Shown here: positions 54,696 to 64,000 of the stretch, piece after piece
How positions within the stretch are numbered: the stretch's first letter is position 1
Layout of the letters: each line of letters starts with the position of its first letter
Assembly (NCBI GenBank): GCA_012840085.1
Contig: DUMB01000040.1
Coordinates: forward strand, 62,001-126,000
Direction: 5' to 3'
Length of the DNA stretch: 64,000 nt
From: Clostridiaceae bacterium
GTDB taxonomy: Bacteria; Bacillota; Clostridia; Acetivibrionales; DUMB01
Translations under genes and position numbers: made by a program
The notes under the pieces: model-generated
Told to the model about the DNA's origin: nothing
Databases searched by the model: none
What the model saw: the letters and a program-made list of their open reading frames with translations, nothing else

Positions 54696-55073
54696 GTGAT
54701 AGACAAAATTTATGGCAGCTCAAGAATGCTTGAAAAATCGCTTGATGCATGTTGGCTTCGAGAAGAAGTAATATCTCAAAATATTGCTAATTTTGACACT
54801 CCGGGATATAAGCGAAAGACAGTTTCTTTTGAAGAACATCTTGCTGAAGCACTGGATACAAAAAACAGGAAAAAAATCAATGTTGATAACATTGACATCA
54901 AAGTAAGTGAAGATCACAGCAATTTAAGTAATCGTCTCGACGGAAACAATGTAGATATTGATTCTGAGATGTCATCACTTGCAAAAAACTCAATTAAGTA
55001 TAATGTTTTGGTACAGACTTTAAATGCAGGTTTCAATAGATTTAAATCAGTTATAAGTGAAGGGAGAAGATAA
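54696..55073 (+). CDS. flgB: Flagellar rod protein FlgB, mirror copy
   Basis: Identical to 26578-26955; GTG start after GGGGGGT. Opens the mirrored flagellar run. Confidence 0.93.
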   Translation: MIDKIYGSSRMLEKSLDACWLREEVISQNIANFDTPGYKRKTVSFEEHLAEALDTKNRKKINVDNIDIKVSEDHSNLSNRLDGNNVDIDSEMSSLAKNSIKYNVLVQTLNAGFNRFKSVISEGRR

Positions 55074-55076
55074 TTT

Positions 55077-55520
55077 ATGGGTTTTTTCAGTGCTTTAGAT
55101 ATTAGTGCATCAGGTTTGACTGCCCAAAGATTCAGAATGGATACAATCACCCAGAATGTTGCTAATATTAATACTACAAGAACTGAAAACGGAACTCCAT
55201 ACAGAAGAAAAGCTGTAATTTTTGAAGAAAAATCCGTAGATAAGCCTTTCTCAGAATACCTGACTGAAAGCAGTCAGGAGAGGCTTGTAGGAAAGGGAGT
55301 AAGGGTGGCAAGAGTCGTAGAAGATCAATCCCCTTTCAAACGAGTATATGATCCGGGAAATCCAGAGGCGGATGAAGAAGGATATGTACTTATGCCTAAT
55401 GTGGATCTAGTAACTGAGATGGTAAACATGATTTCTGCTACAAGAGCATATGAAGCAAACGTAACTGTAATGAATGCTACAAAAAGCATGGCTCTAAAAG
55501 CCCTTGAAATAGGAAAATAG
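55077..55520 (+). CDS. flgC: Flagellar rod protein FlgC, mirror copy
   Basis: Identical to 26131-26574 (147 residues, rod motifs at both ends). Confidence 0.93.
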   Translation: MGFFSALDISASGLTAQRFRMDTITQNVANINTTRTENGTPYRRKAVIFEEKSVDKPFSEYLTESSQERLVGKGVRVARVVEDQSPFKRVYDPGNPEADEEGYVLMPNVDLVTEMVNMISATRAYEANVTVMNATKSMALKALEIGK

Positions 55521-55616
55521 AAACGCAAATTAAAAGTATTCAATAAAGCATATAACTTATATGCGTGAATAATTATACATTATACATAAGATAAAAAAGA
55601 AAAGTGGTGGATAGCA

Positions 55617-55916
55617 TTGATTAATAGCATTACAGGAATAAATACATCCATGAGTGGAGTTTACGGATTAAGCGGAAATAAATCCGTAAATGGTGAAATT
55701 ACTTTTTCAGATTTCTTAAAAAATGAACTTGATAAAGCAAATGATCTAATAATTCAATCAGACCAACTTTCAGAAGATTTTGCTGCAGGAAAGACAGACA
55801 ATATTCATCAAGTGTTAATTGCAGTGGAAAAAGCTGATATAGCACTTCAACTTACATTACAAATAAGAAACAAGTTAATGGATGCATATAATGAAATTAT
55901 GAGAATGCAGTTGTAA
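55617..55916 (+). CDS. fliE: MS-ring/rod adaptor FliE, mirror copy
   Basis: Identical to 25735-26034; TTG start after GTGGTGG. Confidence 0.91.
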   Translation: MINSITGINTSMSGVYGLSGNKSVNGEITFSDFLKNELDKANDLIIQSDQLSEDFAAGKTDNIHQVLIAVEKADIALQLTLQIRNKLMDAYNEIMRMQL

Positions 55917-56049
55917 TTCTTTATTAGTTTAAATTATCTTGCCTAACCTCAATTGGTTATGGTGTAGATATTTTTGTCATATAATTTTATGCATATTTTT
56001 ATACATTTTAATACAAAAGATGAATACCTGGAATAAGGTGGTGAACAAA

Positions 56050-57633
56050 TTGCCCGGTTTACTACAAAAATTAAAGCAGCAGGTGGCAGATTTTTGGAAA
56101 AACCTTAATAAGTCACAAAAAATAAGACTCTTTGTAACATCTGCTATAGTTTTTGTGTCCGTTATAATTGGTATTATTCTACTGACAAGACCTACTTATG
56201 TTACGCTTTTGAGCAGTAACGATACAAAACAGATAGGCGAAATAAAGAAAGTATTAGATGATGCTAATATATGGAATGAGCTAGGTGAAGATGGAAATAG
56301 TATTATTGTTAATAAAGATGATAATGCTAGGGCTCGTATTGCTATTGCTGAGAGCGGTTATCCCAAATCAGGACTTACCTTTGAAGATGCTGTTTCCATG
56401 ATAGGTATAAGTACTACTGAAAGTGATAAAAAGCATATATGGCAGCAACAGAAAAAGGCTGAAATTGAAAGAATGATATCATCTTATGATAATATAGATT
56501 CTGCTGAGGTAAATCTAGCAATACCTGAGAAGACTATATTTACTATGGGAGATCAGGAACCTGCCAAACCAAAAGCCATTGTCAAAGTAACTCCAAATCA
56601 AAAACTCAACGCAAATCAGATACAGGGTATAGTAATGCTCGTTTCACGTAGTGTTGATGGGCTTGAACCCGAGGATGTTACGGTAGTGGATAACAATTCA
56701 AACATACTTAATACCGAGTCTGAAGATAATTTAGTAGATGTTGCCAATACTCAGGAACAAATGAGAAGAGATATGGAAAAACATCTTCAGAACAAGGTTT
56801 ATGAATATTTCAGTGCAGGTCAGTTTGAGAATTTTGATACTGTCAGAGTAGTAGCTAATGCATTTCTTGATTTTGATACAGTGAAGACACAGGCAAAAAG
56901 AATTCAAAACCCCGAAGATATGGATGGAGGGGCTTTATTAAACAGCGACATTTTGAAGGAAGAACTTATTAACGGTACAGTCAGCGGAGAGCCTGGAGTT
57001 GAATCAAATCCCGGTACAGCTGATGCTCCAACATATCAGTTAGGTAATAATGAAAATTCTTCATATAACAAATCTCATGAAGTAAAGAATTATGCATACG
57101 ATGAAATCATAACAGAACAGGAGAAGGCTACCGGACGCCTGATTCCTGAACAATCAACTCTTGCGCTTTCATTCTGGTATGGTCAGCGTGTAACAGATGA
57201 TACAAATCTGAATGATGAATTTATGAATCAGGTAAGGTTGGCTGTTAGTACAGCAACTGGAATACCGCTTGAAAATATCTCAGTTACAAAATTAAAGTTG
57301 GCTCCGCCTGAAGTTGTTGAAAAAACTACGGCAGACGCTGTAAAGGAATTTGTTTCAAATTATGGTGTGCCAATAGTTCTACTCATACTGATACTTGCGC
57401 TTCTTATTGCTACACTTAGGGGAAGAAAAAGTGTGGAAAGTGTGCAACTTCCTGAACCTTTGCCTGTGGCAGCGGCTGGACCGGTATATGTTAAACCTGA
57501 GCAGCCTGAAATAGAACTTCCTGAAATAGAATTGGAAGAAAAATCAGAAATCAAAAAACAGATTGATAAATTTGTAAGGCAAAAACCTGAAGCCGTTGCG
57601 CAGCTTCTGAGAAACTGGTTGTCAGATGAATGA
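56050..57633 (+). CDS. fliF: Flagellar MS-ring protein FliF, mirror copy
   Basis: Identical to 24018-25601. The TTG at 56050 with AAGGTGGTGA upstream is preferred over the 37-codon upstream extension. Confidence 0.92.
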   Translation: MPGLLQKLKQQVADFWKNLNKSQKIRLFVTSAIVFVSVIIGIILLTRPTYVTLLSSNDTKQIGEIKKVLDDANIWNELGEDGNSIIVNKDDNARARIAIAESGYPKSGLTFEDAVSMIGISTTESDKKHIWQQQKKAEIERMISSYDNIDSAEVNLAIPEKTIFTMGDQEPAKPKAIVKVTPNQKLNANQIQGIVMLVSRSVDGLEPEDVTVVDNNSNILNTESEDNLVDVANTQEQMRRDMEKHLQNKVYEYFSAGQFENFDTVRVVANAFLDFDTVKTQAKRIQNPEDMDGGALLNSDILKEELINGTVSGEPGVESNPGTADAPTYQLGNNENSSYNKSHEVKNYAYDEIITEQEKATGRLIPEQSTLALSFWYGQRVTDDTNLNDEFMNQVRLAVSTATGIPLENISVTKLKLAPPEVVEKTTADAVKEFVSNYGVPIVLLILILALLIATLRGRKSVESVQLPEPLPVAAAGPVYVKPEQPEIELPEIELEEKSEIKKQIDKFVRQKPEAVAQLLRNWLSDE

Positions 57634-57687
57634 GACGGATAGTTCAAACGAATGATACAGCTAGTATAGGAATTAGGAGTTGATAAT

Positions 57688-58710
57688 ATGCCTCGTATGA
57701 CTGCAACAAAAGTTGAATACACAGGCAGAGAAAAGGCAGCAATGTTGTTAATTTCTCTTGGACCGGAAAGATCTGCAGAAATATTTAAACACCTGAAAGA
57801 AGAAGAAATCGAGCAACTAACTTTGGAAATAGCGAATATTCGTACTGTTACGCCAGAGGAAAAGGAAAAGGTTCTAGAAGAATTCTATCAAATTTGTCTT
57901 GCACAAAACTATATTGCTGAAGGTGGTATTGGGTACGCAAAGGAAATATTGGAAAAAGCGCTGGGAAAAGAGAAGGCTTTGGAAGTAATAAATAAGTTGA
58001 CTGTTTCACTGCAGGTTAAGCCCTTTGATTTTGTAAGAAAAACAGATGCTACACAGTTATTGAACTTCATACAGAAAGAACACCCACAGACAATTGCTTT
58101 AATATTGTCATATATTAAGCCCCAGCAAGCTGCACAGGTTTTATCTGCTTTGCCTCAGGACAAGCAGGCAGATGTTGCAAGAAGAATTGCAATAATTGAC
58201 AGAACTTCACCGGAAGTAATAAAAGAGGTTGAGAGAATACTTGAAAAGAATCTTTCAACTCTTGTTACAGAAGACTTTACTGCGGCAGGTGGGGTACAGG
58301 CAATTGTTGATATACTTAATTGTGTTGACAGAGGTACTGAGAAATATATTATGGAAACGCTCGAAATAGAAGATACCGACCTGGCAGAAGAAATTAAGAG
58401 AAGAATGTTTGTATTCGAGGATATCCTTACTCTGGACAACCGTTCAATTCAAAGATTTCTCAGAGAAATTGACAATAATCAGCTTGCCCTTGCGCTTAAG
58501 GGAGCTACTGAAGAAGTTCAGAAGGTTATATTCTCCAATATGTCCAAGCGTCTGACTGAAATGATTAAAGAGGATATAGAATACATGGGTCCTGTACGGT
58601 TGAAGGACGTTGAGGAGGCACAGCAGAAGATTGTAAATGTAATCAGAAAACTTGAAGATGCCGGCGAAATTGTAATTTCAAGAGGCGGAGGAGATGAAAT
58701 AATTGTATAG
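57688..58710 (+). CDS. fliG: Flagellar motor switch protein FliG, mirror copy
   Basis: Identical to 22941-23963 (340 residues; EHPQ motif and charged torque helix). Confidence 0.94.
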   Translation: MPRMTATKVEYTGREKAAMLLISLGPERSAEIFKHLKEEEIEQLTLEIANIRTVTPEEKEKVLEEFYQICLAQNYIAEGGIGYAKEILEKALGKEKALEVINKLTVSLQVKPFDFVRKTDATQLLNFIQKEHPQTIALILSYIKPQQAAQVLSALPQDKQADVARRIAIIDRTSPEVIKEVERILEKNLSTLVTEDFTAAGGVQAIVDILNCVDRGTEKYIMETLEIEDTDLAEEIKRRMFVFEDILTLDNRSIQRFLREIDNNQLALALKGATEEVQKVIFSNMSKRLTEMIKEDIEYMGPVRLKDVEEAQQKIVNVIRKLEDAGEIVISRGGGDEIIV

Positions 58711-59458
58711 CAGAGTGTATAAAAATTATCAGATTAATGTTGGAGTGCCTTTTCACATAAAGGCTCCTGTAATTTTTCAGACTGCAGAATGCCCTGAAAC
58801 ACTATCTGCTGATGATTCAGAAGCAACAGACTTTATGAATGAAGAAAGTACTGAGAAATATCTTAGGATGAAGCAGGAACAGGCTGATGCGATAATACGC
58901 GAAGCTGAGCTTGAAGCTGAAAGAATAATTGAACAAGCGCACAGGGATTCTGAAAGAAAGAAAAATGCAGTGCTGGAAGAAGCACGTAAAAAAGGTTATG
59001 AAAAAGGCTATGCTGAAGGCAAAAAACAATATGAGGATTTAATTGAAGAAGTTCAGAAGCAAAAAGAAGATTCTCTGCGCGAATATCAGCAAACTCTTGA
59101 GAGTTTGGAATCAGATATTGTTGAGATTGTTCTTGACATTACAAAAAAAGTAATAGGCAATGAAATCAAGACTAACAGGAATGTTGTATTAAATCTTGTC
59201 AGAGAGGCCTTTGTCAGGTGTACAAATAAAGAAAAAATGATACTGAAAGTATCTTCGGAAGATTATGACTATGTAATAGAAAACAAGAATGAGATTTTAT
59301 CTACAGTTGAAGGAATTGACGATTTTGATGTCAGGGAAGATCCTTCAATGAAGCCTGGTTCATGTATTATAGAGACACCCTTTGGAAATGTTGATGCAGG
59401 AGCAGATACAAAAATCACTAAAATTGAAGAATTGTTTATGCAGGCTGTGGGAAGGTAG
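58703..59458 (+). CDS. fliH: Flagellar export regulator FliH, mirror copy
   Basis: Identical to 22193-22948; TTG start overlapping the fliG end by 8 bases. Confidence 0.88.
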   Translation: MYSRVYKNYQINVGVPFHIKAPVIFQTAECPETLSADDSEATDFMNEESTEKYLRMKQEQADAIIREAELEAERIIEQAHRDSERKKNAVLEEARKKGYEKGYAEGKKQYEDLIEEVQKQKEDSLREYQQTLESLESDIVEIVLDITKKVIGNEIKTNRNVVLNLVREAFVRCTNKEKMILKVSSEDYDYVIENKNEILSTVEGIDDFDVREDPSMKPGSCIIETPFGNVDAGADTKITKIEELFMQAVGR

Positions 59459-59461
59459 CTG

Positions 59462-60781
59462 GTGGCGTTGACAGTCATTGATTTTGAAAAGTATAGAAAA
59501 CTGCTTCATAGTTCTGATTTTATAGAGTACAGCGGAAAAGTATCAAAAGTTGTAGGACTTACTATTGAGTCTGATGGTCCCGAGGCAAATATCGGAGAAT
59601 TGTGCAGAATTATTTCTACGCGCGATAAAAAAGGTATAGAGGCTGAGGTAGTAGGTTTTAAAGATAATAAAGTCCTTCTTATGCCTCTTGGTGACATGGG
59701 GGGAGTTGGACCGGGCAGTATTGTTGTTTCAACTGGCAGTTCTTTAAAAGTCAAAGTAGGAAATTGCTTAATAGGCAGGGTTCTTGACGGTCTTGGAAAC
59801 CCAATAGACGGCAAGGGCTCCATCGATTCTGATATATTTTATCCGGTCAATAATACTCCACCTCATCCTTTATTCAGAAAGAGGATTTCTGAACCTTTGC
59901 CCCTTGGAGTTAAAGTTATAGACGGACTTCTTACAGTAGGGAAAGGTCAGAGAATTGGAATATTTGCAGGAAGTGGTGTAGGAAAAAGTACACTTCTGGG
60001 TATGATTGCAAGAAATACAAAAGCAGAGATAAATGTCATTGCACTTATAGGCGAGAGAGGCAGGGAAGTCAGGGAGTTTATCGAGAAAGACCTGCAAGAG
60101 GAAGGACTCAAGCGTTCGGTATTGGTTGTTGCAACGTCAGACCAGCCAGCCCTTGTGAGACTGAAAGGTGCTCTCGTTGCAACGGCAATTGCTGAATATT
60201 TCAGGGACCAGGGCAAGGATGTACTTCTGCTGATGGACTCACTGACGCGTTTTTCCATGGCGCAAAGAGAAATTGGGCTTTCCATTGGTGAGCCGCCGGT
60301 TTCAAAGGGATACACACCATCTGTATTTGGTATAATGCCAAAGCTTCTTGAACGTGCAGGGAATTCGGAAAAAGGTTCGATAACAGGACTTTACACTGTG
60401 CTTGTTGACGGAGATGATTTGACAGAACCTATAACTGACACGGCAAGAGGTATACTGGATGGTCATATTGTATTGTCAAGATCACTGGCCAATAGAAATC
60501 AATATCCTGCTGTGGATGTTCTTGCAAGCATAAGCAGGGTTATGGGTGATGTAGTCAGCTCTGAACATAAAAAGTTGGCAGCGGAAATAAAAAAAGTGAT
60601 GGCTGTGTACAAGGATGCTGAAGATCTTATAAACATTGGTGCATATGTCAGAGGTAGCAATAAGAATATAGATTATGCAATTGATGTTATTGACAACATA
60701 TTGGATTTTGTACAACAGGGCATTTATGACAAGTTTTCTTTTGATGAAGTTCTTGGACAAATGAACAACATCCTTGTTTAG
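59462..60781 (+). CDS. fliI: Flagellum-specific ATPase FliI, mirror copy
   Basis: Identical to 20870-22189 (439 residues, intact Walker motifs). Confidence 0.94.
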   Translation: MALTVIDFEKYRKLLHSSDFIEYSGKVSKVVGLTIESDGPEANIGELCRIISTRDKKGIEAEVVGFKDNKVLLMPLGDMGGVGPGSIVVSTGSSLKVKVGNCLIGRVLDGLGNPIDGKGSIDSDIFYPVNNTPPHPLFRKRISEPLPLGVKVIDGLLTVGKGQRIGIFAGSGVGKSTLLGMIARNTKAEINVIALIGERGREVREFIEKDLQEEGLKRSVLVVATSDQPALVRLKGALVATAIAEYFRDQGKDVLLLMDSLTRFSMAQREIGLSIGEPPVSKGYTPSVFGIMPKLLERAGNSEKGSITGLYTVLVDGDDLTEPITDTARGILDGHIVLSRSLANRNQYPAVDVLASISRVMGDVVSSEHKKLAAEIKKVMAVYKDAEDLINIGAYVRGSNKNIDYAIDVIDNILDFVQQGIYDKFSFDEVLGQMNNILV

Positions 60782-60793
60782 CGGAGGGCTGCA

Positions 60794-61234
60794 ATGGCAA
60801 AATTCAATTTCAAGCTACAGTCTGTGCTGGATTTAAAAATTCAAATGGAAGACAACAAGAAAAATGAGTTTGGAAGCGCAGTGCAAAAACTTGAATATGA
60901 AAAAAAAGTGCTTGAGAACATCAAGGATGAAAAGGAAAAGAATATTAATGCCTTTGGCAATGAATTAAAAAATAAAGCTAAAGTAAGTACACTAAGGCAA
61001 ATAAACAGTTATATATCTCTGCTCGGACAAAAAATTGAAGTTCAAAAGGAAAATGTTAACAAAGCTTCGAATATTGTCGATAAAAAAAGAGAGGAATTAT
61101 TGGAAGCTGTTAAGGAAAGAAAAATTATGGACAAGCTGAAAGAGAAGGAATATAACCTGTTCTTAAAGCAGGAACTTAAAGAAGAGCAGAAAATAATTGA
61201 TGAGATTATAAGTTTTAAGCATAGTACAAATTAG
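60794..61234 (+). CDS. fliJ: Flagellar export chaperone FliJ, mirror copy
   Basis: Identical to 20417-20857; coiled-coil protein of 146 residues after GGAGG. Confidence 0.88.
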   Translation: MAKFNFKLQSVLDLKIQMEDNKKNEFGSAVQKLEYEKKVLENIKDEKEKNINAFGNELKNKAKVSTLRQINSYISLLGQKIEVQKENVNKASNIVDKKREELLEAVKERKIMDKLKEKEYNLFLKQELKEEQKIIDEIISFKHSTN

Positions 61235-61247
61235 CAGGGGTATAGAA

Positions 61248-62090
61248 ATGAATACACAAAATAAAAATTCAAACTTACAAAATACTACCGAAAAAAGAAA
61301 CAAAAAAAATTCCTTTTTATTTGGACTGTCAGCAGTTCTTGTCAGCATTCTCATTATTGTTTTGATATTCGGAGGGGTATTCTATTTTATAATCAGCAAA
61401 AACATTAATGGATTTGCTGAAAGGTACCGTGAACAGATCAGTACAATACCGGTTTTGAAAAATGCTCTTCCTGAAGTGGAAGATCCTGAGGATCCAAAGT
61501 ACATGTCAGATGAGCAGGTAAGAAAAAAATATCAGGAATTGCGGAAGCTTCGGGATGAGTTGAAGGATCAGCTTGCAGAAGCTCAGAAAAGAATTGATGA
61601 AATGCAAAACCAAATAGCTGAAAGAGATAAAAAGATATCAGAGTACCAGGCTTTAGAGGAAGAATTAAAAAATAAGATTGCCGAGGCGGATAAAGAGCTG
61701 CAAGAACTGGAAGAAGCAAAATATAAGTTTCAGCAGGAAGTTGCCAATAAAGACAGTTCAGGTTTCATTGAATTTTACAAAGGTATGGACAAGTCAAATG
61801 CAGAAAAACTTTATATTGAAATTTTAAAAGATAAGAAGATTGATGATGAAGTAAAAAACTTTGTTAAGATATATGAAAATATGGAACCTAAATCTGCAGC
61901 TAAAATATTTGAGCAGATGGGAGATTCAAAGCTGAATCTGGTAGTTGACATTATGAAAAATATGAAAAGAGATGTCTGTGCTCAAGTGCTTGCTGCAATG
62001 AATCCGGAGTATGCTTCGAAAGTATCTGAGGAACTTTCAAAGCTTTACATTGCGGCGAAAGAAGAAAATGAAACGGCAGATTCGGAGTAA
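61248..62090 (+). CDS. MotE-like / MgtE-N domain protein, mirror copy
   Basis: Identical to 19561-20403: membrane helix, coiled coil, helical-repeat domain. Confidence 0.78.
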   Translation: MNTQNKNSNLQNTTEKRNKKNSFLFGLSAVLVSILIIVLIFGGVFYFIISKNINGFAERYREQISTIPVLKNALPEVEDPEDPKYMSDEQVRKKYQELRKLRDELKDQLAEAQKRIDEMQNQIAERDKKISEYQALEEELKNKIAEADKELQELEEAKYKFQQEVANKDSSGFIEFYKGMDKSNAEKLYIEILKDKKIDDEVKNFVKIYENMEPKSAAKIFEQMGDSKLNLVVDIMKNMKRDVCAQVLAAMNPEYASKVSEELSKLYIAAKEENETADSE

Positions 62091-62147
62091 AATTATCTGC
62101 TCCGTTTATGCAAATAAACCTATAGATCATTGAGAGGAGGTGAAAAA

Positions 62148-63752
62148 GTGATAGCACAGAATTACGTAATGAGCCTGTTCAATATGGTCTCTGACAGCAA
62201 TGCTACCGCAGGTGAATCAGCAAAAACAAGAAATAGCTCTAACAACAGCAATAGTGAATTTGCGCAGATAATGAATATGTTCAGTCATCAAAACAGTAAC
62301 CGCCCTTATGGTGTTTTGGAGAGGAAAAACTCCGTAAGAGCAATAAACAACGACACACGCAAAAGATTTGATACTCCACAATCTGAGGCTGCGCAAAAAG
62401 AAAGCTTTGTTAGAAATGAAAAAGAGAGGGGTATTTTAAACAGGCCTGAAAATGACTGTGCTGTAGATGACAAAGCCGGGATGGCGGTATCAAACGACGG
62501 CAAAAAAGCACCTGAAGCCAAAAGAGCTGGTGCGGCAGACAAAAATAAAGAAATCAGTGCTGAGAAAAATATTGAAGATATTGCTGCAATTGTTGGACTT
62601 GATTCAGCACAATTGAAAATGATACTAAATGCCGCAGGGATAAATATAAATGATTTAAGCGACGGTGCGAATGTCTCTATGATATCAGAGAAACTTGCAG
62701 CTTTTTTAGGCCTTGATAACCAATTGAAACAAGAGTTGCAGCAAATAATTGCAGCTATAATCGAACGCAATGCCGGCATTGGCGAATTTCAAAGCATGCT
62801 GGGAATGTCAGTAGAAGAGGTAAAAAAAGGCTTGAATATTCAGGGCAGCCTGGAAGTTGAAAGAATTTCGGGAAAAGTTACGGATAAATTAGCTGAAGCG
62901 ATCAGGGAAAAACTCTCTGAAATATCCTCTTCTTCAGAAGAAAGCCAAGGAGAAGTTAAAGCAGACGAAAATGGAGAAACGCTTATAAAAAAAGCTGAAA
63001 GCGATTTGGCTGATAACAATTACATGGAACTTCAAAAGGACATTAATGCTTATTCGCCTGAAAACAATGCCAATGATGAGTATTCTCAAGCTCAGGAGGA
63101 AAGTTCAGAACTATATATCGGGGCAGAAGTTGAAAATGCTGAATCAATTGAGGTAAATGCACTTTCAGACAGAGATGAGCAATTGATTACAGTATCAGAG
63201 ACCGGAGATAATAATGCTGGTGTAAATATTCAGCCTGATGCTGCCTTCTATAACAGCAATGCTGAAAAGGCAGTGAACGAAACGCTTAAGCCCTCTGTAG
63301 AAAACGTCAAATCAGGTAACGAAATAATCAGGCAGGTTGTTGATAAGGCAAAGGTTATTCTTGACGGTGATAAGTCGGAGATGATTCTAAGCCTCAAGCC
63401 TGAAAGTCTTGGCAAACTTTCACTAAAGGTTGTTACAGAAAATGGTATAGTAATTGCGAAATTTGTCGCAGAAAATGATCAAGTAAAGCAGATATTGGAA
63501 GCAAATATGCATTTGCTAAAAGAAAATCTGGAAAGCCAAGGGTTAAATGTGCAAAGTTTCAGCGTTTCTGTTCGTCAGGATTCCGGAAATGAGAAAGGGT
63601 ATTATTCTGATGAAAAGGAAGGAAGACGGAATTTGAATGTGAAGATTCAGAACATTCCTGTTGCTGCGGCAAATCCGTCTGGATTTATTCAGACAGAGAC
63701 CGGCAGTGCTTATTTGAATTGGGGTACCAGCACTATTAATCTGACGGCGTAA
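62148..63752 (+). CDS. fliK: Hook-length control protein FliK, mirror copy
   Basis: Identical to 17899-19503; GTG start at 62148 after GAGGAGGTGA. Confidence 0.88.
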   Translation: MIAQNYVMSLFNMVSDSNATAGESAKTRNSSNNSNSEFAQIMNMFSHQNSNRPYGVLERKNSVRAINNDTRKRFDTPQSEAAQKESFVRNEKERGILNRPENDCAVDDKAGMAVSNDGKKAPEAKRAGAADKNKEISAEKNIEDIAAIVGLDSAQLKMILNAAGININDLSDGANVSMISEKLAAFLGLDNQLKQELQQIIAAIIERNAGIGEFQSMLGMSVEEVKKGLNIQGSLEVERISGKVTDKLAEAIREKLSEISSSSEESQGEVKADENGETLIKKAESDLADNNYMELQKDINAYSPENNANDEYSQAQEESSELYIGAEVENAESIEVNALSDRDEQLITVSETGDNNAGVNIQPDAAFYNSNAEKAVNETLKPSVENVKSGNEIIRQVVDKAKVILDGDKSEMILSLKPESLGKLSLKVVTENGIVIAKFVAENDQVKQILEANMHLLKENLESQGLNVQSFSVSVRQDSGNEKGYYSDEKEGRRNLNVKIQNIPVAAANPSGFIQTETGSAYLNWGTSTINLTA

Positions 63753-63774
63753 TTTGTTTGTAGGAGGTGAAAGA

Positions 63775-64000
63775 GTGAGTACAAGTGCAGTAGACAATCA
63801 GAATATAATGCAGGGAATCATAAACGGCAGTGCAGGAACTGCTGCTGCAAGAAATACCGGTGAATTGGGGAAAACTGAGTTTTTGAACCTTCTTATTACC
63901 CAGCTCAGATATCAGGACCCATTGAATCCTGTAGATGATAAGGAGTTCATTGCACAGCTTGCGCAGTTTAGCTCACTGGAACAGATGCAGAATATGAACA
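63775..64000 (+). CDS. flgD: Hook assembly protein FlgD, mirror copy, cut by the window end
   Basis: The first 75 codons are present and match the N-terminus of 17034-17876, including [20 protein letters not shown] start at 63775, 7 bases after GGAGG. The frame is open at the last base, and the mirror symmetry is still exact there. Confidence 0.9.
   Translation, partial: MSTSAVDNQNIMQGIINGSAGTAAARNTGELGKTEFLNLLITQLRYQDPLNPVDDKEFIAQLAQFSSLEQMQNMN

Larger units (their letters stand above)
40826..64000 (+). repeat. Right arm of the giant perfect palindrome (continues past the window)
   Basis: This is the inverted copy of 17651-40825. The symmetry has not ended at base 64000, which cuts flgD, so the true arm length is unknown and is at least 23,175 bp. 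No transposase, integrase, target-site duplication or spacer is visible at the junction. Whether this arm exists in the living chromosome is uncertain; its genes are listed because the sequence encodes them. Confidence 0.97.

Overview
The window reads as chromosomal DNA of a low-GC, Gram-positive, flagellated, spore-forming anaerobe of the Clostridia. Signs of this are the gene order of the flagellar operon (FliY rather than FliN, FlhF/FlhG after FlhA, FlbD/SwrD, CheY inside the operon), a GerW/YtfJ sporulation protein, strong GGAGG ribosome sites, many TTG/GTG starts, and a soluble carboxyltransferase operon of the kind known from cellulolytic cluster III clostridia (Acetivibrio/Ruminiclostridium-like). 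The species assignment is inference.

The dominant feature is a perfect inverted duplication. The axis lies between bases 40825 and 40826, and every base x in 17651-40825 has its complement at 81651 minus x. Two 23,175-bp arms meet head to head with no spacer, and the mirror is still exact at the last base of the window. All gene pairs have the same lengths and protein sequences, and non-coding tandem repeats agree in copy number wherever compared. The axis falls inside a DUF2953 (YtfI-like) gene, so both copies lack their start. This looks more like a fold-back or assembly junction, or a read-through of a hairpin end, than an old duplication, but a real and very recent palindromic rearrangement cannot be excluded from sequence alone.

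Layout: 1-17650 is single-copy sequence, all on the minus strand, and holds the distal half of the flagellar/chemotaxis operon: flgD tail, a small flagellar operon protein, flgE, flbD, fliL, fliM, fliY, cheY, fliO, fliP, fliQ, fliR, flhB, flhA, flhF, flhG, a PilZ c-di-GMP receptor, a receiver-less cheB, cheA and the start of cheW. The left arm (17651-40825, minus strand) continues upstream: fliK, motE-like, fliJ, fliI, fliH, fliG, fliF, fliE, flgC, flgB and an AT-rich promoter region. It then carries a housekeeping block (trmFO, topA, dprA, yifB), a transcarboxylase-type operon (oadA-like, biotin carrier, carboxyltransferase), mnmM, rluB, gerW and the truncated DUF2953 gene. The right arm (40826-64000, plus strand) is the same gene set in mirror order, ending inside flgD.

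Functionally, the flagellar operon would encode the basal body, export apparatus, C-ring switch and chemotaxis kinase. flgB to cheW is one unbroken co-directional run, with a candidate promoter only before flgB. Apart from the palindrome, the notable items are short tandem repeats in and between genes (12, 15 and 18 bp units, all multiples of three where they touch coding sequence), paired hairpins in the flgE leader, a perfect hairpin between flgE and flbD, the absence of motAB between flbD and fliL, and the lack of a biotin carboxylase or membrane pump in the carboxyltransferase operon.
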